Source of the DNA: Caryophanales bacterium UBA743
GTDB lineage: Bacteria; Bacillota_I; Bacilli_A; RFN20; CAG-826
Length of the DNA stretch: 64,000 bases
Direction: 5' to 3'
Assembly: GCA_002297365.1 (NCBI GenBank)
Contig: DBKT01000011.1
Span: 248,001 to 312,000 of the forward strand
Positions 9,575 to 19,704 of this stretch are shown here, piece after piece (within the stretch, counting starts at the first letter, position 1; the number at the start of each line of letters is the position of its first letter). The notes beneath the pieces were generated by a model. That model made no database searches. It had not been told where the DNA came from and worked only from the letters and a program-made list of their open reading frames with translations. The position numbers and the translations under genes are program-made.

Positions 9575-9663
9575 AGGTTGGAAAAGTTTAATAAAAGGCA
9601 TTTTTTAAGGTTGGAAAAGTTTAGTTTTTTATCGTTTTTAAGGTTGGAAAAGTTTAATATAAT
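9575..9663 (+). promoter_or_regulatory. Promoter with three 33-bp-spaced operator-like direct repeats
   Basis: The 16-mer AGGTTGGAAAAGTTTA occurs three times without change at 9575-9590, 9608-9623 and 9641-9656, exactly 33 bp apart (about three helical turns, so on one DNA face). The third copy abuts a perfect -10 box TATAAT at 9658-9663. AGGAG and the ATPase ATG follow at 9682. Such iterons usually bind a cooperative regulator; which one is unknown. Confidence 0.65.
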
Positions 9664-9681
9664 AGTGTTAGGAGAATTTAT

Positions 9682-11010
9682 ATGTTAAGAAGAAGATTTG
9701 AGGAAAAACTAGAAATGTGGCTCGCTACAAACAAAGCTTTGTTAGTAGACGGAGCTCGTCAAGTTGGAAAAACTTATCTCATCGACGTTTTTTGCAAAAA
9801 ACATTTTGAAAATTACATTTATATAAACCTAGCTTTAAATCCTCAAGCAATTCCCGCTTTTTCCCAAGCAAAAGATGTTAAAGACTTCCTTCTTGCTGTT
9901 TCCGCTTTTTCCGCCTCTCCGCTCATCCCTTCAAAAACAGTCATTTTCATCGATGAGATTCAGTTAGCAAAAGACATCGACTTCCAGACAATGGCAAAAG
10001 GCTTTGTAATGGATGGCCGTTATCGTTTTATTTTTTCTGGCTCATTATTAGGCGTAACTACGTTTAATACCGCTTTAGAACCAACGGGATACCTTTATGA
10101 AGAAAGAATGTATCCATTAGATTTTGAAGAGTTTCTTTGGGCTAATAACGTGCAAAACCCCGTCATTCAAAAAATAAAGGATTGCTACAGGAATAAGCAA
10201 GAAGTTCCAGCGTTTATTCACGAAAAGATGATAAATTTATTCTATCAATACTTAATGGTTGGAGGCATGCCTGACGCTGTGGAAACGTTTGTTAAAACGA
10301 ATGATTTAGCCGCAACTCATCTTATTCACAAAGCAATTGAAACATATTATAAAAAAGACATTACAAAATACGCCTCTGAAGAGCATCGTCCTTATATCAT
10401 TAATGCGTATGATCTAATCCCAAGCGAATTAAGTAGCAAGACAAAGCGTTTTGTTCTTTCTAAAGTGGATAAAAATTATTCCGTATTACGTTGTGAAAAC
10501 GATTTTCTTTGGCTTAAAGACGCAGGAATAGCAATTCCAGTTTATAACGTTGATGAGCCAAAAATCCCTTTATTGTTGAGCAAGAACAACAAATTATTAA
10601 AGCTTTTTGCAAACGATGTTGGCTTACTTTGTTACCGTTTATTATCAACGGGCATACAAGAAAAAATATTAGCGCACGAAAAAGACATCAATTTTGGTGG
10701 AATCTTCGAGAACGTAACTGCTCAAGAACTACTTTGTCACGGATTTGATTACAATGCCCTTTTCTATTTCTCTAGCAAAAAACAAGGCGAGGTTGATTTT
10801 TTAATTACATACCAAAACGAGGTATTGCCTATTGAGATAAAATCTGGCAAAGACTATAAAAGGCATTCCGCATTAAACAACTTGATTTCGAAGAAGGAAT
10901 ATGACATTCACCAAGCTCTTATTTTTGGCAATTGCAACGTAGAAATTCGTGATGAAAAAACATATCTTCCTATTTATATGATTGACTTTTTAAGACAAGA
11001 AACCATCTAA
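9682..11010 (+). CDS. AAA ATPase with C-terminal DUF4143 nuclease-fold domain
   Basis: A 442-residue cytoplasmic protein. Walker A is GARQVGKT (about residues 24-31), Walker B VIFIDEIQ, then the sensor-like FSGSLL. The C-terminal DUF4143 region has FENVTAQEL, a GEVDFLI strand and PIEIKSG, the D-ExK pattern of PD-(D/E)XK folds. Proteins of this architecture are abundant in gut Firmicutes and archaea; their role is unsettled and toxin- or defence-related roles have been proposed. Expression is probably controlled by the direct repeats upstream. Its stop codon overlaps the start of the decayed IS on the other strand. Three further ATPases of this general type occur in the window. Confidence 0.85.
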   Translation: MLRRRFEEKLEMWLATNKALLVDGARQVGKTYLIDVFCKKHFENYIYINLALNPQAIPAFSQAKDVKDFLLAVSAFSASPLIPSKTVIFIDEIQLAKDIDFQTMAKGFVMDGRYRFIFSGSLLGVTTFNTALEPTGYLYEERMYPLDFEEFLWANNVQNPVIQKIKDCYRNKQEVPAFIHEKMINLFYQYLMVGGMPDAVETFVKTNDLAATHLIHKAIETYYKKDITKYASEEHRPYIINAYDLIPSELSSKTKRFVLSKVDKNYSVLRCENDFLWLKDAGIAIPVYNVDEPKIPLLLSKNNKLLKLFANDVGLLCYRLLSTGIQEKILAHEKDINFGGIFENVTAQELLCHGFDYNALFYFSSKKQGEVDFLITYQNEVLPIEIKSGKDYKRHSALNNLISKKEYDIHQALIFGNCNVEIRDEKTYLPIYMIDFLRQETI

Positions 11011-11760
11011 ACTAATATATGGGTCGCCTCTTTTAACAAAGCAAAAAGAAAACGGCCTCTTTTCCTTTTTCGGAATGGGGACAGATAGGCTTTACCGAAC
11101 GGGCAATTAAACTGCGACACATCGGTTGTCCATTTCTTGTTCGACCCATCGCTTTTGAAGTTCCTGTTGACGACATTCTCTGCGATACGCCCGACTTCGC
11201 CTTGATGCGAATGGTATTTCTGCTTCCTTCTCCTTCCGGATAAAGACATCTCGTTCATTCGTTTTTGGATTTTTTTGTGGTTTACGGTCATTCCTTCGTT
11301 TCTTAAGGAAGCGTATATCCTTCGGACCCCGTATATCCCTTTGTTTTTATGGAAGATGTCTTCAATGTGCTTCTTTAGTTCTTCGTCTTTGCCGGCCTTG
11401 CTAAATCGCTGCAGCTCAAAATAGTAGGTCGATTTGGGCAGGCCAGATATCAGCCAGAAGAATCGTTAGGCCGCATTTATTTTCTTTTTGGGCGGTCTCG
11501 ATGATCTTTCTTTTTTCGCCTTGCCTAGCTTGGCCGTTTTTGATGTGGGCATTTTTGGCGACGCCCACTACCGAGTTTCCGGCCAAAACCTTCACGACCA
11601 ATTCAAATCTTTGTTTGGCAGTCCAATCCCGATTCGCTGAGCTGTGCTTCAATCCGCAGAGGCCAAGATTGTCTAACGCTTTCACCCAGGCTCTCACATG
11701 GTTTGAAAAGGGTTTTGCTTCTTGCGGCAGGAGCAAAATCTCACCTTACTTCATTATACT
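11007..11760 (-). mobile_element. Decayed IS3-family (IS150-like) insertion sequence
   Basis: Read on the minus strand, 11736-11416 retains OrfA helix-turn-helix segments (VRAWVKALDNLGLCGLKH, then DWTAKQRFELVVKVLAG). About 11450-11040 retains the OrfB N-terminus: GLPKSTYYFELQRF, KNKGIYGVRRIYASLRNEG, MTVNHKKIQKRM and NKKWTTDVSQF. After YLSP the DDE core is missing; only the first catalytic Asp (TTD) survives. OrfA and OrfB no longer join. A hairpin around 11800-11845 (CCCCTTTCCTGG / CCCAGGATTAGGGG) may mark one end. The element is not mobile on its own. Confidence 0.75.
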
Positions 11761-11908
11761 TGAGAACGCAATCAAGTCTGAATTTCCAATCCTATTTCAT
11801 GAAAAATACCCCTTTCCTGGTTTTGCCCAGGATTAGGGGTGCATTTCAAAATGCTTCTTCTTTTTGTGGGAATGAATGAACCCTGTATCAACATAACACT
11901 TGATTCAA

Positions 11909-11960
11909 ACAAATATTTTTTACACAAATATTTTTGGGTCAAATTTTTTTGTGTTAAAAT
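11909..11960 (+). promoter_or_regulatory. Promoter region with short direct repeats
   Basis: ACAAATATTTTT occurs at 11909-11920 and 11924-11935, followed by CAAATTTTTTT and a -10-like TAAAAT (11955-11960). GGGGGAG precedes the ATG at 11978. The repeats may be an operator for the ATPase gene; evidence is modest because the sequence is A/T-rich. Confidence 0.35.
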
Positions 11961-11977
11961 ACTGAGGGGGAGAAACT

Positions 11978-13381
11978 ATGTTCGTTGGTAGAAAAGAAGA
12001 AATATCTAAATTAAAAGAATTCTTAAATGGCGACACCTTTAAGGCAGGAATGATATATGGCAGGAGGCGCGTAGGGAAAACTGAAATCATTAAACAAGTT
12101 TTGAAAGAGGAGAAAGATTCTCTTATTTTGCATTGCGAATGTAAGAAAGTCCTTGATTCTATCAATCTGTCTCTTTTAGAAAGAGAAACCAAAACCGCCC
12201 TTCACTTGCCTGAATATGTCCATTTCTCGAATTTTGATGAATTATTTGAATCCATATTCAATGAAGCAAAAAAACGGAAGATTATTTTCGTCATGGATGA
12301 ATTTTCTTATTTACCATTAGGAGGAGAAAATGGTGTTGATGCAAGTCTGGCACGAATAATTGATTTAGAAAAATCTGACCAACTGCATCTAAAGCTTCTT
12401 ATATCCGGTTCTTATTGCGATCTCATGCAAGGGCTTATTGACAACAAATCGCCTCTTCACGGTCATTTCGATCTCATAGAAGAAATTCATGAATTTGATT
12501 ATTATGATGCTGCGAAGTTTTTCCCAAACTATTCCTCAGAAGAAAAATTTAAGGCTTATGCTGTTTTTGGCGGGCTTCCATATGCTTTATCTTTATTAAA
12601 CCCTGAAAAAAGTGTCGAGGAGAACATCAAAAAATTATTTGGCGTAGACACTTCAGAAATGATTTTGCTTTGTCAAGAAATGACGGAAAATGAAAGTTCT
12701 AAGGTCTCCTTTCTCAACAGCGTTCTTAACCTAATTGCCACAGGCAAACACAAATTTAGTGATATTGTTGCTTCCCTAGGCAAATCTTCAAGGCCAGAAT
12801 ATGCTTTAGCAAAAGGAATCGGTTTACATTTCATCAAGAAAATTTCGCCTATCAACGACGAAGAGAATAAAAAACTCACTTTTTATGATTTTGACGATAA
12901 TCTAATTTATTTTTATTATCGATACGTTTTTGCGAATGGATCTGCACGTTCTTTTCTAGGCAAAGAACTCTTTTATAAAGAGGTCATAGAAGAGGATCTA
13001 AACAAATATTATTTGCCAAAAATGTTTGAGAAAGTGAGCAAAGAATTTTTAATTCGAAAAAATCGGGCCGGCTTTATCAAACCACCTTTCTTTAAAATAG
13101 GGACGTACAGCTTTAATGATGCTAAAGAAAAGAAAAACTATCAATTCGACGTTGTTACACAAGATAAGAACGGCTTCATTTCCTATGAATGCAAATATGC
13201 AAAAAATCCTATAGATATTGAAGTTCTAAATGAGGAAATAAGGCAAACATCTACATCCCCTCTTCCATTTTATAATTTGGGTTTTATATCCAAAAACGGC
13301 TTTTCCGCTAAAGAAAAGTACACAGGTAGAGTTACCTATACTCTAGAAGACTTCTACGCTTCGAATTTAGAAACTATATAA
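11978..13381 (+). CDS. ATPase (ATPase_2) with DUF234-type C-terminal nuclease-fold domain
   Basis: A 467-residue cytoplasmic protein starting MFVGRKEEISKLKEFL, the classic opening of the ATPase_2/DUF234 family. Walker A is GRRRVGKT (about 28-35), Walker B IIFVMDEFSYL. The middle contains a winged-helix-like segment. The C-terminus has LTFYDFDDNLIYFYYRYV (about 301-318), typical of DUF234, and a FDVVTQDKNGFISYECKYA strand pair matching a PD-(D/E)XK core. Family function is unresolved. It is preceded by the IS remnant and followed, convergently, by a DNA glycosylase gene. Confidence 0.83.
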   Translation: MFVGRKEEISKLKEFLNGDTFKAGMIYGRRRVGKTEIIKQVLKEEKDSLILHCECKKVLDSINLSLLERETKTALHLPEYVHFSNFDELFESIFNEAKKRKIIFVMDEFSYLPLGGENGVDASLARIIDLEKSDQLHLKLLISGSYCDLMQGLIDNKSPLHGHFDLIEEIHEFDYYDAAKFFPNYSSEEKFKAYAVFGGLPYALSLLNPEKSVEENIKKLFGVDTSEMILLCQEMTENESSKVSFLNSVLNLIATGKHKFSDIVASLGKSSRPEYALAKGIGLHFIKKISPINDEENKKLTFYDFDDNLIYFYYRYVFANGSARSFLGKELFYKEVIEEDLNKYYLPKMFEKVSKEFLIRKNRAGFIKPPFFKIGTYSFNDAKEKKNYQFDVVTQDKNGFISYECKYAKNPIDIEVLNEEIRQTSTSPLPFYNLGFISKNGFSAKEKYTGRVTYTLEDFYASNLETI

Positions 13382-13393
13382 CGTTATAACGAA

Positions 13394-13903
13394 TCAACAT
13401 TCCTTAAATGCTTTTCCCCATGCACAAACAAGTTTCTCTAAAGAATACGACGCATTCGCACTAGATGAACTCGGTAAAGAGATGACCGGAAGATTATCTT
13501 TCTTATTCTCCATGTAATACTTGTATGCGGATTTGCCATTACACAGAATGACATGTATTTGAGAATTCTTTAAGATGTTAGAAAGATCGGTGGGTTTAGC
13601 ATTTTGAATGCTAGAATCCGCCGCACCTTGGATTTCTAGGCTTTCAATCGCATCATAAAGAGCAATTCTATGTTTCTTTAGAAACGTCTTCTTTTCCTCG
13701 ATCGTTTGGGGAATGTTTTCTTTGAAAATCCCAGCCAGGATTTTCCAGAAACGGTTTTGCTTATGACCATAATAAAACCCTTCTTGCCTGCTAACGGGGC
13801 TAGGAAAACTCCCAAGAATCAGAATCTCGCTGCTTTGATCATAAAAAGGCCCAAAAGGGTGAGAATGAAAGAAAGAGGCCTTCGTTTCGATTTGTTTTTT
13901 CAT
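13394..13903 (-). CDS. DNA-deoxyinosine/uracil glycosylase (UDG family 6-like)
   Basis: About 169 residues. Recognisable motifs: LILGSFPSP (water-activating region of the UDG superfamily), FYYGHKQNRFW, and the C-terminal substrate loop LPSSSSANA. These match the hypoxanthine-DNA glycosylase (HDG) family, which starts base-excision repair of deaminated adenine or of uracil. I chose the ATG at 13903 (MKKQIETK); a TTG two codons upstream is open but neither has a strong ribosome site. The gene converges on the DUF234 ATPase with a 12-nt gap. Together with the MutY gene it gives the window two base-excision glycosylases. Confidence 0.85.
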   Translation of the reverse strand: MKKQIETKASFFHSHPFGPFYDQSSEILILGSFPSPVSRQEGFYYGHKQNRFWKILAGIFKENIPQTIEEKKTFLKKHRIALYDAIESLEIQGAADSSIQNAKPTDLSNILKNSQIHVILCNGKSAYKYYMENKKDNLPVISLPSSSSANASYSLEKLVCAWGKAFKEC

Positions 13904-13948
13904 GCTCAAATTAAAGAAAACAGGAAATCCATTAGACCCATATGTATT

Positions 13949-16900
13949 TTAACGATTTTGAATGGCGTCGATTGGCTTTTTATTTGCCAACCTCGCAACC
14001 GGAAGGAACGAAGAAATAAAGGCGGCAAGGAAAGCAACCCCGAACATAGCCAAAACCACCACTATATTCGGATTCATAACAGAGAATGAAATAGAGAAGT
14101 TTTTTGCAAGCTCTACGTTCATCAAGAAAGAGAAAGCAAAGGTGCAGATAACCGACAAAACGAAATTAAAGAGGGCGATAATGCAGGCTTCCGAATAAAA
14201 AATCTTAAAGACGTCCGCGCGTTTGGCACCGACTGCACGAAGAATGCCGATTTCCCTTTTCTTATTGTTAATCGAAACAGAGATGAAGTTATAGAAAAGA
14301 AGCATGCTAAACGCCGCCAAACCAATACCGATATAAAGGAAGATGGAAGTGAACATCGTCAGCATGTCCCCAATGAATTTTACATAGGAAAGGGAATTCT
14401 CAAAGAAAGAGAGGGACCAATCCCCGTCCTTCATGGTGCTATAGTCGTTATTCTTGGCTTTTTCCAAAAAGAAATCCATGAAAGATCCAACCGTTTTTGA
14501 ATCATTCCCGAAAGCAACGTAAGAATAGGATGAGGAAGAGGATCCTCCATTCGAAGGAGCGCTTTCCTTTATGGATGGCGCGTCATCTTTGGAGACGCTC
14601 ATCATAATCGCTCCTTCCTCACAATCCAAATCTATACCCACCACCTTTAAAGGCAATGAATAGCTGTCTTCATAGCTTAAAATGGTCTCAAAAGGCTTTT
14701 GGTTTACTTTTTCTATAAGTGTTTTTATCCCTTGCGTAAGGTAAGCTTCAAGTTCTTCCCCTTCATCTATTTCGTTTTCATATCTGTTGAGAAAAATCTT
14801 AACGGCCTCTTTCTTTGATCTCTCATCGGTGATTTCCCCCATACCCGCCACGGCATTCTGAAATGGGGCCGCGTCTTTGTATTTCTCGTAGATTTCGACA
14901 TAATGGTCGTCAAGATAATCTGAAAAAAGCTGGTTCCAAAAATCTTGGTAATTATCCATGAAATCCTTTAAATCGAAAGGATAGGCCTTATCAATTGAAT
15001 CCTGATACGTTTTTATAGCGGAAAGATAATAGGAATAATATTCTCCGGTTTTGTCTACAATGTCTTCACCGAACTTCCCAGTGACAAAAACGTCCACATA
15101 ACGACTGAAAATCTGATATTTTTGAGAATCCGTGGCACCCGTGTAATCAAAATTAGGGTTTCCTTTATCATCATAGGTCGGTTCGATGACCCGCAAAGAA
15201 TAGGAATCGTTCCCTTCGTTGATTCTTTTCACTAAGTCGATATGCTTATCAAAGAAGTCGCTGTATTTATCACATTTGGTTTTATAGGCTGCAGCCTCTT
15301 TCGTCGCCTCTTCGCTTAAAGAGAAACGGCTGATTCCAGAAACCCGATAAAGATTATCGTCTTCTTTTTCCTCTGTTTGGTAAGCGCCAGGGAATACGAA
15401 ATCATAGGTATTTTCTTGTGAGCCGTCGTCTAAATAAGTAGAAAGGGCGCCCAAAGAAAGCAAGGCCTCTCCTTTTGAAAGAGCTGCAGGATGGGATTGA
15501 TCAAAGTAAACAAAATTCTTATGGTTGCGATAATAGCCGATATCGTTTATAAAGGCCTTCCCGCCTTTTGTGGTGAATTGAAAGTTCTTTCCTGATACGA
15601 CAACGGACGCATCCGTTCCTTTTCTTTCTCCAACAAAAAGAGAAGAATGCAGGCTTGGCCCATAACGTAAGGAATTCAAATCCGAGTTGATTTCAATGTT
15701 TTCACCGTTGGATGCAGTGTCTCGATATTTTAAAAATTCCTCTGGAAGTTTCGTGTCAACAATTCCTGAAATCGTCAAGGAAGGGACGTCTATGCCGGAA
15801 TCGTATCTATTAGAGACGGTATCCAATTTCGATCCGATGATTTTCTCTTGCGTTACTTTCCCCGCTTCGATACTGTCAAGATCGTTCTGATTGCCAAAGC
15901 CAAAATCTTCATAGGTATAGTATTCATATAAAGTAATAAGGCATTCCGTGTCGTCTTTTGGCATTTTTCCGCTCACGAGAGTGAAATCAAAATCGTTTAA
16001 GAAAGAATCCTTTAGAGGAACGTTTGCGCTAAAACCAGTCAAATGGAAAAAATCGTTTTGGTTGCTAGGCGTATTAAAACGCGAATTGACTTCGTTCGTA
16101 TACGAAAGATATATCTTGCTCCCCGTCTTATCTTCGATTTCTTTTACGCGCTCTGGCGAATATCCCTTAGCACTGCCGCGTTCGGATAAAATAAGAGTTG
16201 CATAATGCATATCCTCTTTTTTAACGACGGACATCAAAGCGTCTTTCGTATTGAAAAGAGAAGCGGTAATGCTCATCCCGAACAGAGAAAAAGAAAAGGT
16301 CGAAAGCAAGATTGTCATTGCTAAACGGAACGGTTTCACTTTCATAGAGCGTGCGCCCATTTTTATGGCGCGTTCTAAAGAAAATTTGCTTTTAATTGCT
16401 TCAAAGGATCCATGCCTATCAACGATTTTATCCGCATCCGTATTCACGAATTCCTCACGATTCCCATTTTTATCGATCTTCGCTTCTTGACGAATGCTTT
16501 CGTTGATGTGAGGGTCGGAAACAATAAATACATCACCTTTCCCTTTAGCGATTGTTTCGTTAATTAAGGGAAGATCATCTGCTGTTAAAGGGCGATTCCC
16601 ATCAAGGAGAAGAAGGTTATCTCCAAGCACGGAGAGACCGTCTTTTGTAACCTTAGAAGGGCATGATGTTTTGCTGACATCGGATATCACCTTCCCATCC
16701 TTTAATTCGATAATGCGGTCGCCATAACGCTCTGCAAAATCGCGATCATGAGAAACGACAACGACCAATTTATCCTGAGAAAGTTTTTTCAAGGTATCGA
16801 AAACCTGTTTTCCCGTGTTGCTGTCCAAAGCGCCAGTCGGTTCATCGGCAAAGATGATTTTAGGTTCCTTTACTAAGGCTCTGGCAATGGCGACTCTTTG

Positions 16901-17338
16901 TTTTTGGCCACCGGACAATTCGTTTGGCTTTCTTTTGCCATAGCCGGCCAAATCCACTTTCTCAAGAATCTTTTTCACTTCTTCATCTGTTGCTTTTTTA
17001 TGCTGTAATTGAAGAGCCAAGGCAATATTCTCTTTTACATTGAAGTCGGATAATATGTTGTATTCCTGAAAAATAAAGCCGAGGTACGTGTTACGGTAAG
17101 AATCCATCTCTCCTTTAGAGAAGTCCTTGCTCGATTTCCCGTCGATGATGATTTCGCCTTCATCGGCAACATCCAAGCCACCCATTACATTTAATAAGGT
17201 GGATTTGCCTGAGCCAGATTTGCCCAAAATGAAAACAAGGCCTTTTTCAGGAAACCTCAAAGAAATATCATTTAACGCATACACGGGTTCAGCATTTTTA
17301 ACACGATAGATACGTTTTAGATGTTTTACCTCTAGCAT
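13949..17338 (-). CDS. ABC transporter, ATPase fused to FtsX-type permease (MacB-like)
   Basis: A 1129-residue fusion. The N-terminal ATPase has Walker A GKSGSGKST (39-47), ELSGGQ signature (about 140-145), Walker B IIFADEP and a switch His in VVSHD. One TM helix near residue 340 (LAMTILLSTFSFSLFGMSI) starts the permease, followed by a ~600-residue extracytoplasmic domain and a C-terminal FtsX domain with three TM helices and the conserved NNKKREIGILRAVGAKRAD loop. MacB/BceB-like systems act by mechanotransmission on lipoproteins, antimicrobial peptides or signals outside the membrane. GAGGT precedes the ATG. The divergent neighbour is a lipoprotein gene, possibly a client. Confidence 0.92.
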   Translation of the reverse strand: MLEVKHLKRIYRVKNAEPVYALNDISLRFPEKGLVFILGKSGSGKSTLLNVMGGLDVADEGEIIIDGKSSKDFSKGEMDSYRNTYLGFIFQEYNILSDFNVKENIALALQLQHKKATDEEVKKILEKVDLAGYGKRKPNELSGGQKQRVAIARALVKEPKIIFADEPTGALDSNTGKQVFDTLKKLSQDKLVVVVSHDRDFAERYGDRIIELKDGKVISDVSKTSCPSKVTKDGLSVLGDNLLLLDGNRPLTADDLPLINETIAKGKGDVFIVSDPHINESIRQEAKIDKNGNREEFVNTDADKIVDRHGSFEAIKSKFSLERAIKMGARSMKVKPFRLAMTILLSTFSFSLFGMSITASLFNTKDALMSVVKKEDMHYATLILSERGSAKGYSPERVKEIEDKTGSKIYLSYTNEVNSRFNTPSNQNDFFHLTGFSANVPLKDSFLNDFDFTLVSGKMPKDDTECLITLYEYYTYEDFGFGNQNDLDSIEAGKVTQEKIIGSKLDTVSNRYDSGIDVPSLTISGIVDTKLPEEFLKYRDTASNGENIEINSDLNSLRYGPSLHSSLFVGERKGTDASVVVSGKNFQFTTKGGKAFINDIGYYRNHKNFVYFDQSHPAALSKGEALLSLGALSTYLDDGSQENTYDFVFPGAYQTEEKEDDNLYRVSGISRFSLSEEATKEAAAYKTKCDKYSDFFDKHIDLVKRINEGNDSYSLRVIEPTYDDKGNPNFDYTGATDSQKYQIFSRYVDVFVTGKFGEDIVDKTGEYYSYYLSAIKTYQDSIDKAYPFDLKDFMDNYQDFWNQLFSDYLDDHYVEIYEKYKDAAPFQNAVAGMGEITDERSKKEAVKIFLNRYENEIDEGEELEAYLTQGIKTLIEKVNQKPFETILSYEDSYSLPLKVVGIDLDCEEGAIMMSVSKDDAPSIKESAPSNGGSSSSSYSYVAFGNDSKTVGSFMDFFLEKAKNNDYSTMKDGDWSLSFFENSLSYVKFIGDMLTMFTSIFLYIGIGLAAFSMLLFYNFISVSINNKKREIGILRAVGAKRADVFKIFYSEACIIALFNFVLSVICTFAFSFLMNVELAKNFSISFSVMNPNIVVVLAMFGVAFLAAFISSFLPVARLANKKPIDAIQNR

Positions 17339-17509
17339 AAATTTACCTCAGTTTGTGCATGAATACGTTACTGTTTTCTATTCATGACTTGTACATTATA
17401 AGCATTCCTTCCCAACAAAGAATGAAAAGAAAACGGCAGATATCTGAAAAAACAATTGAAATTTTCATTATTGCCTTTTAAATAATTTCATATTTCGCGA
17501 GGATAAATA

Positions 17510-19618
17510 ATGAAAAAAGGAAAAATAATGATATTGGCGTCGTTTCTCTTGTTAGGATCTTGCACCGTAAATGAAGGAAGTTCCAGTGAGGAAGCGAATT
17601 CAGAAGGAACCGCCTCATCCAGTAATGTTGCATCTTCTATTTCCAGTAAGGAGGAGAATCCGGCAAACGCCAAGTTCACCTTAAAAATGAATGGTGACTT
17701 GCATTTAAACCAAAGCCGTTCCATTTATGCCGTTCTTAAAGAAGGCGTAACAGGAAACGTCGTCTTTGAATCTTCTAATCCAAGTGTCATCCGCACCTCC
17801 AAAATGGAAGGAATCAGCAACGAGGTTCTTTTGAGCGCCGTTAGTGAAGGAGAAGCAACAATCACCGCTTATCTAGAAGGAGAAGAAGACGTTGTCGTCT
17901 CAAAAACCATCACCATCGCTCATGGCACAGCTTTATCTCAAGAGACTTTCAACAAATTAACCGGCTCCATGAAAGTGAGCTTAACGCAAACGCTATACGA
18001 TTATGATAGTCAGCTTCAGCCAACCCTCTATGAGAAATGCGATGTCACTACCATCTATGAAGAAGTAGATGACATGGATACCTATCATAACACCGACGCG
18101 TATCAAATCACCGTTAAAGACCATGAGAGCCAAAAAGTCACTTTCGAAAGAAAATATGTTCGTAATGGCGTCCGTCTTGCTACCGAATACATCAACAAAG
18201 ATAACGAAATAGGAAAAATTACCCAATTCAATGAAGAAGGCGAGGAATATAAATGGGTGAACTCCTATTATGAAAATCTATGGAAATATGAAGAGAACAC
18301 GGATTCTGAAGCTCTAGTAACCGCTAGCGATTTCGAAAGCTTTGATGGAGGAAATACCTACCATTATGTAGGGAATAGTCTTTGGGCTACCACTTATTTA
18401 GCCTGCTCCCTTCTTCTCGAGAATATCACCCCAGATGAATTTGCTATAACCGTAAACGGCGATTCTCTAGGAATATATTTTGTCACCGATCCATACGGAA
18501 AAGATGGCGCGGAAGCAAAAGGAGGACAAGTCGTAGAAGGAAAAATCTCTGACATCGGCACGGCAAAAATCGAACATGAGAAGCCATACGAACATGAGGA
18601 CTATCATGACGCTTTAGAAGTGGCGAGAGCAGAATTGGCCTCCTCTAAAAACTACACCACAACATATAGCATCGACGGAGAAGATGGCAAAACCACTTAC
18701 ACAATCGCTTACACCGACGACACTATCGAAGAGAAAATCGTTGATTCGGCAGGAAAGATCCTTGCTCATGATGGTGCCCACAAAACCGAGACAGGATACT
18801 TCACTTATAGTTACGACGATGAGACTTCAACCATCACGAAAACCAAAGACTATGTTGCGGGGTGGGATTCCGTTAATCGTTATCCGACATTTGATTTTGC
18901 CGTTGAAATTCTTGGCCCGGAAACAGATGGTGTATATAAATCCCGCGGGAGCAACACCGGTTCATTCTTCTCCTATTGTTGGATTTTGCCAAAATACGCG
19001 TATTTCTACACAGTGAATGGCGAGGTTTCCATAACTTTGAAAGACGGGCATTTCGCGAGCATGAAAGCGAAACTGACTTCTTCTACCCTAAACGATACGA
19101 TCGAATTCACTGGAGAGTATTCCAAAATCGGCAACACCACCTTGGATTACGATTGGAGCACGGTTCAAGACCAAACGGAACCAACCGAATATCCTTCCGA
19201 ATTGCTCGCTTCTTTAAAAGAATGGGGCGTGGACAAAGTCGTTCCATATCTCTACCCAACAAATACAGGATATAGAGATTCCTCTGTCGCCTGGGTTAGA
19301 TGGAAAGATTCCTCTGGAACAATGGATTCCAATTATTCGAAATACGTCGCATTCAGAACGGAAGAATTCGAAACCAACGAACAAAGAGATGCCTACCTTA
19401 GCAAATACAAAGAGCTCTTAGTCTCCCTTGGTTGGAAACTCACGGATGAGGAAGATGAAAATATGGGCTATCTTTTCTATGTTGATCCAACAGGCGAATG
19501 GAAATTATCCGTAGGTGAAAATAAGAACTGGTCCGGAGGTTCTTCAACAAAGGGCGTTCTTTTCACCATTACCAATAAATCGAATAAGCTTCCAACCCCT
19601 GCCTCTTATTTCGATTAA
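17510..19618 (+). CDS. Lipoprotein with Big_2-like Ig domain, unknown function
   Basis: A 702-residue lipoprotein: signal peptide MKKGKIMILASFLLLGSC with lipobox LGSC, then a Ser/Glu linker. Residues ~50-130 form a bacterial Ig-like (Big_2) domain, visible as SRSIYAVLK...VVFESSNPSVI and EGEATITAYLEG. The rest is a beta-rich ectodomain with repeated Tyr-containing segments (TYTIAYTDDTIEE, TGYFTYSYDDETSTI), reminiscent of the 799-residue lipoprotein near 3.8 kb in composition. CGAGGA lies 7 nt before the ATG. It is divergent from the MacB-like transporter (about 170 nt between starts), so shared regulation is possible. No enzymatic motif is recognised. Confidence 0.85.
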   Translation: MKKGKIMILASFLLLGSCTVNEGSSSEEANSEGTASSSNVASSISSKEENPANAKFTLKMNGDLHLNQSRSIYAVLKEGVTGNVVFESSNPSVIRTSKMEGISNEVLLSAVSEGEATITAYLEGEEDVVVSKTITIAHGTALSQETFNKLTGSMKVSLTQTLYDYDSQLQPTLYEKCDVTTIYEEVDDMDTYHNTDAYQITVKDHESQKVTFERKYVRNGVRLATEYINKDNEIGKITQFNEEGEEYKWVNSYYENLWKYEENTDSEALVTASDFESFDGGNTYHYVGNSLWATTYLACSLLLENITPDEFAITVNGDSLGIYFVTDPYGKDGAEAKGGQVVEGKISDIGTAKIEHEKPYEHEDYHDALEVARAELASSKNYTTTYSIDGEDGKTTYTIAYTDDTIEEKIVDSAGKILAHDGAHKTETGYFTYSYDDETSTITKTKDYVAGWDSVNRYPTFDFAVEILGPETDGVYKSRGSNTGSFFSYCWILPKYAYFYTVNGEVSITLKDGHFASMKAKLTSSTLNDTIEFTGEYSKIGNTTLDYDWSTVQDQTEPTEYPSELLASLKEWGVDKVVPYLYPTNTGYRDSSVAWVRWKDSSGTMDSNYSKYVAFRTEEFETNEQRDAYLSKYKELLVSLGWKLTDEEDENMGYLFYVDPTGEWKLSVGENKNWSGGSSTKGVLFTITNKSNKLPTPASYFD

Positions 19619-19664
19619 TCAAAGTCGCAAGCCAAATTGTCTCATCTTAAAAGTTCTTTCTACC

Positions 19665-19704
19665 AAAACGCCCTTCGTTTTATTAAAAATAAAGGGCGTT
19701 TTTT
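19665..19704 (+). terminator. Rho-independent terminator
   Basis: Perfect 11-bp stem AAAACGCCCTT / AAGGGCGTTTT followed by TT, 46 nt after the lipoprotein stop. Confidence 0.88.

Noticed and set aside
9575..9656. CRISPR-like array of three repeats
   Set aside because: Only three 16-bp repeats with 17-nt spacers, directly at a promoter and without cas genes; an operator array fits better.
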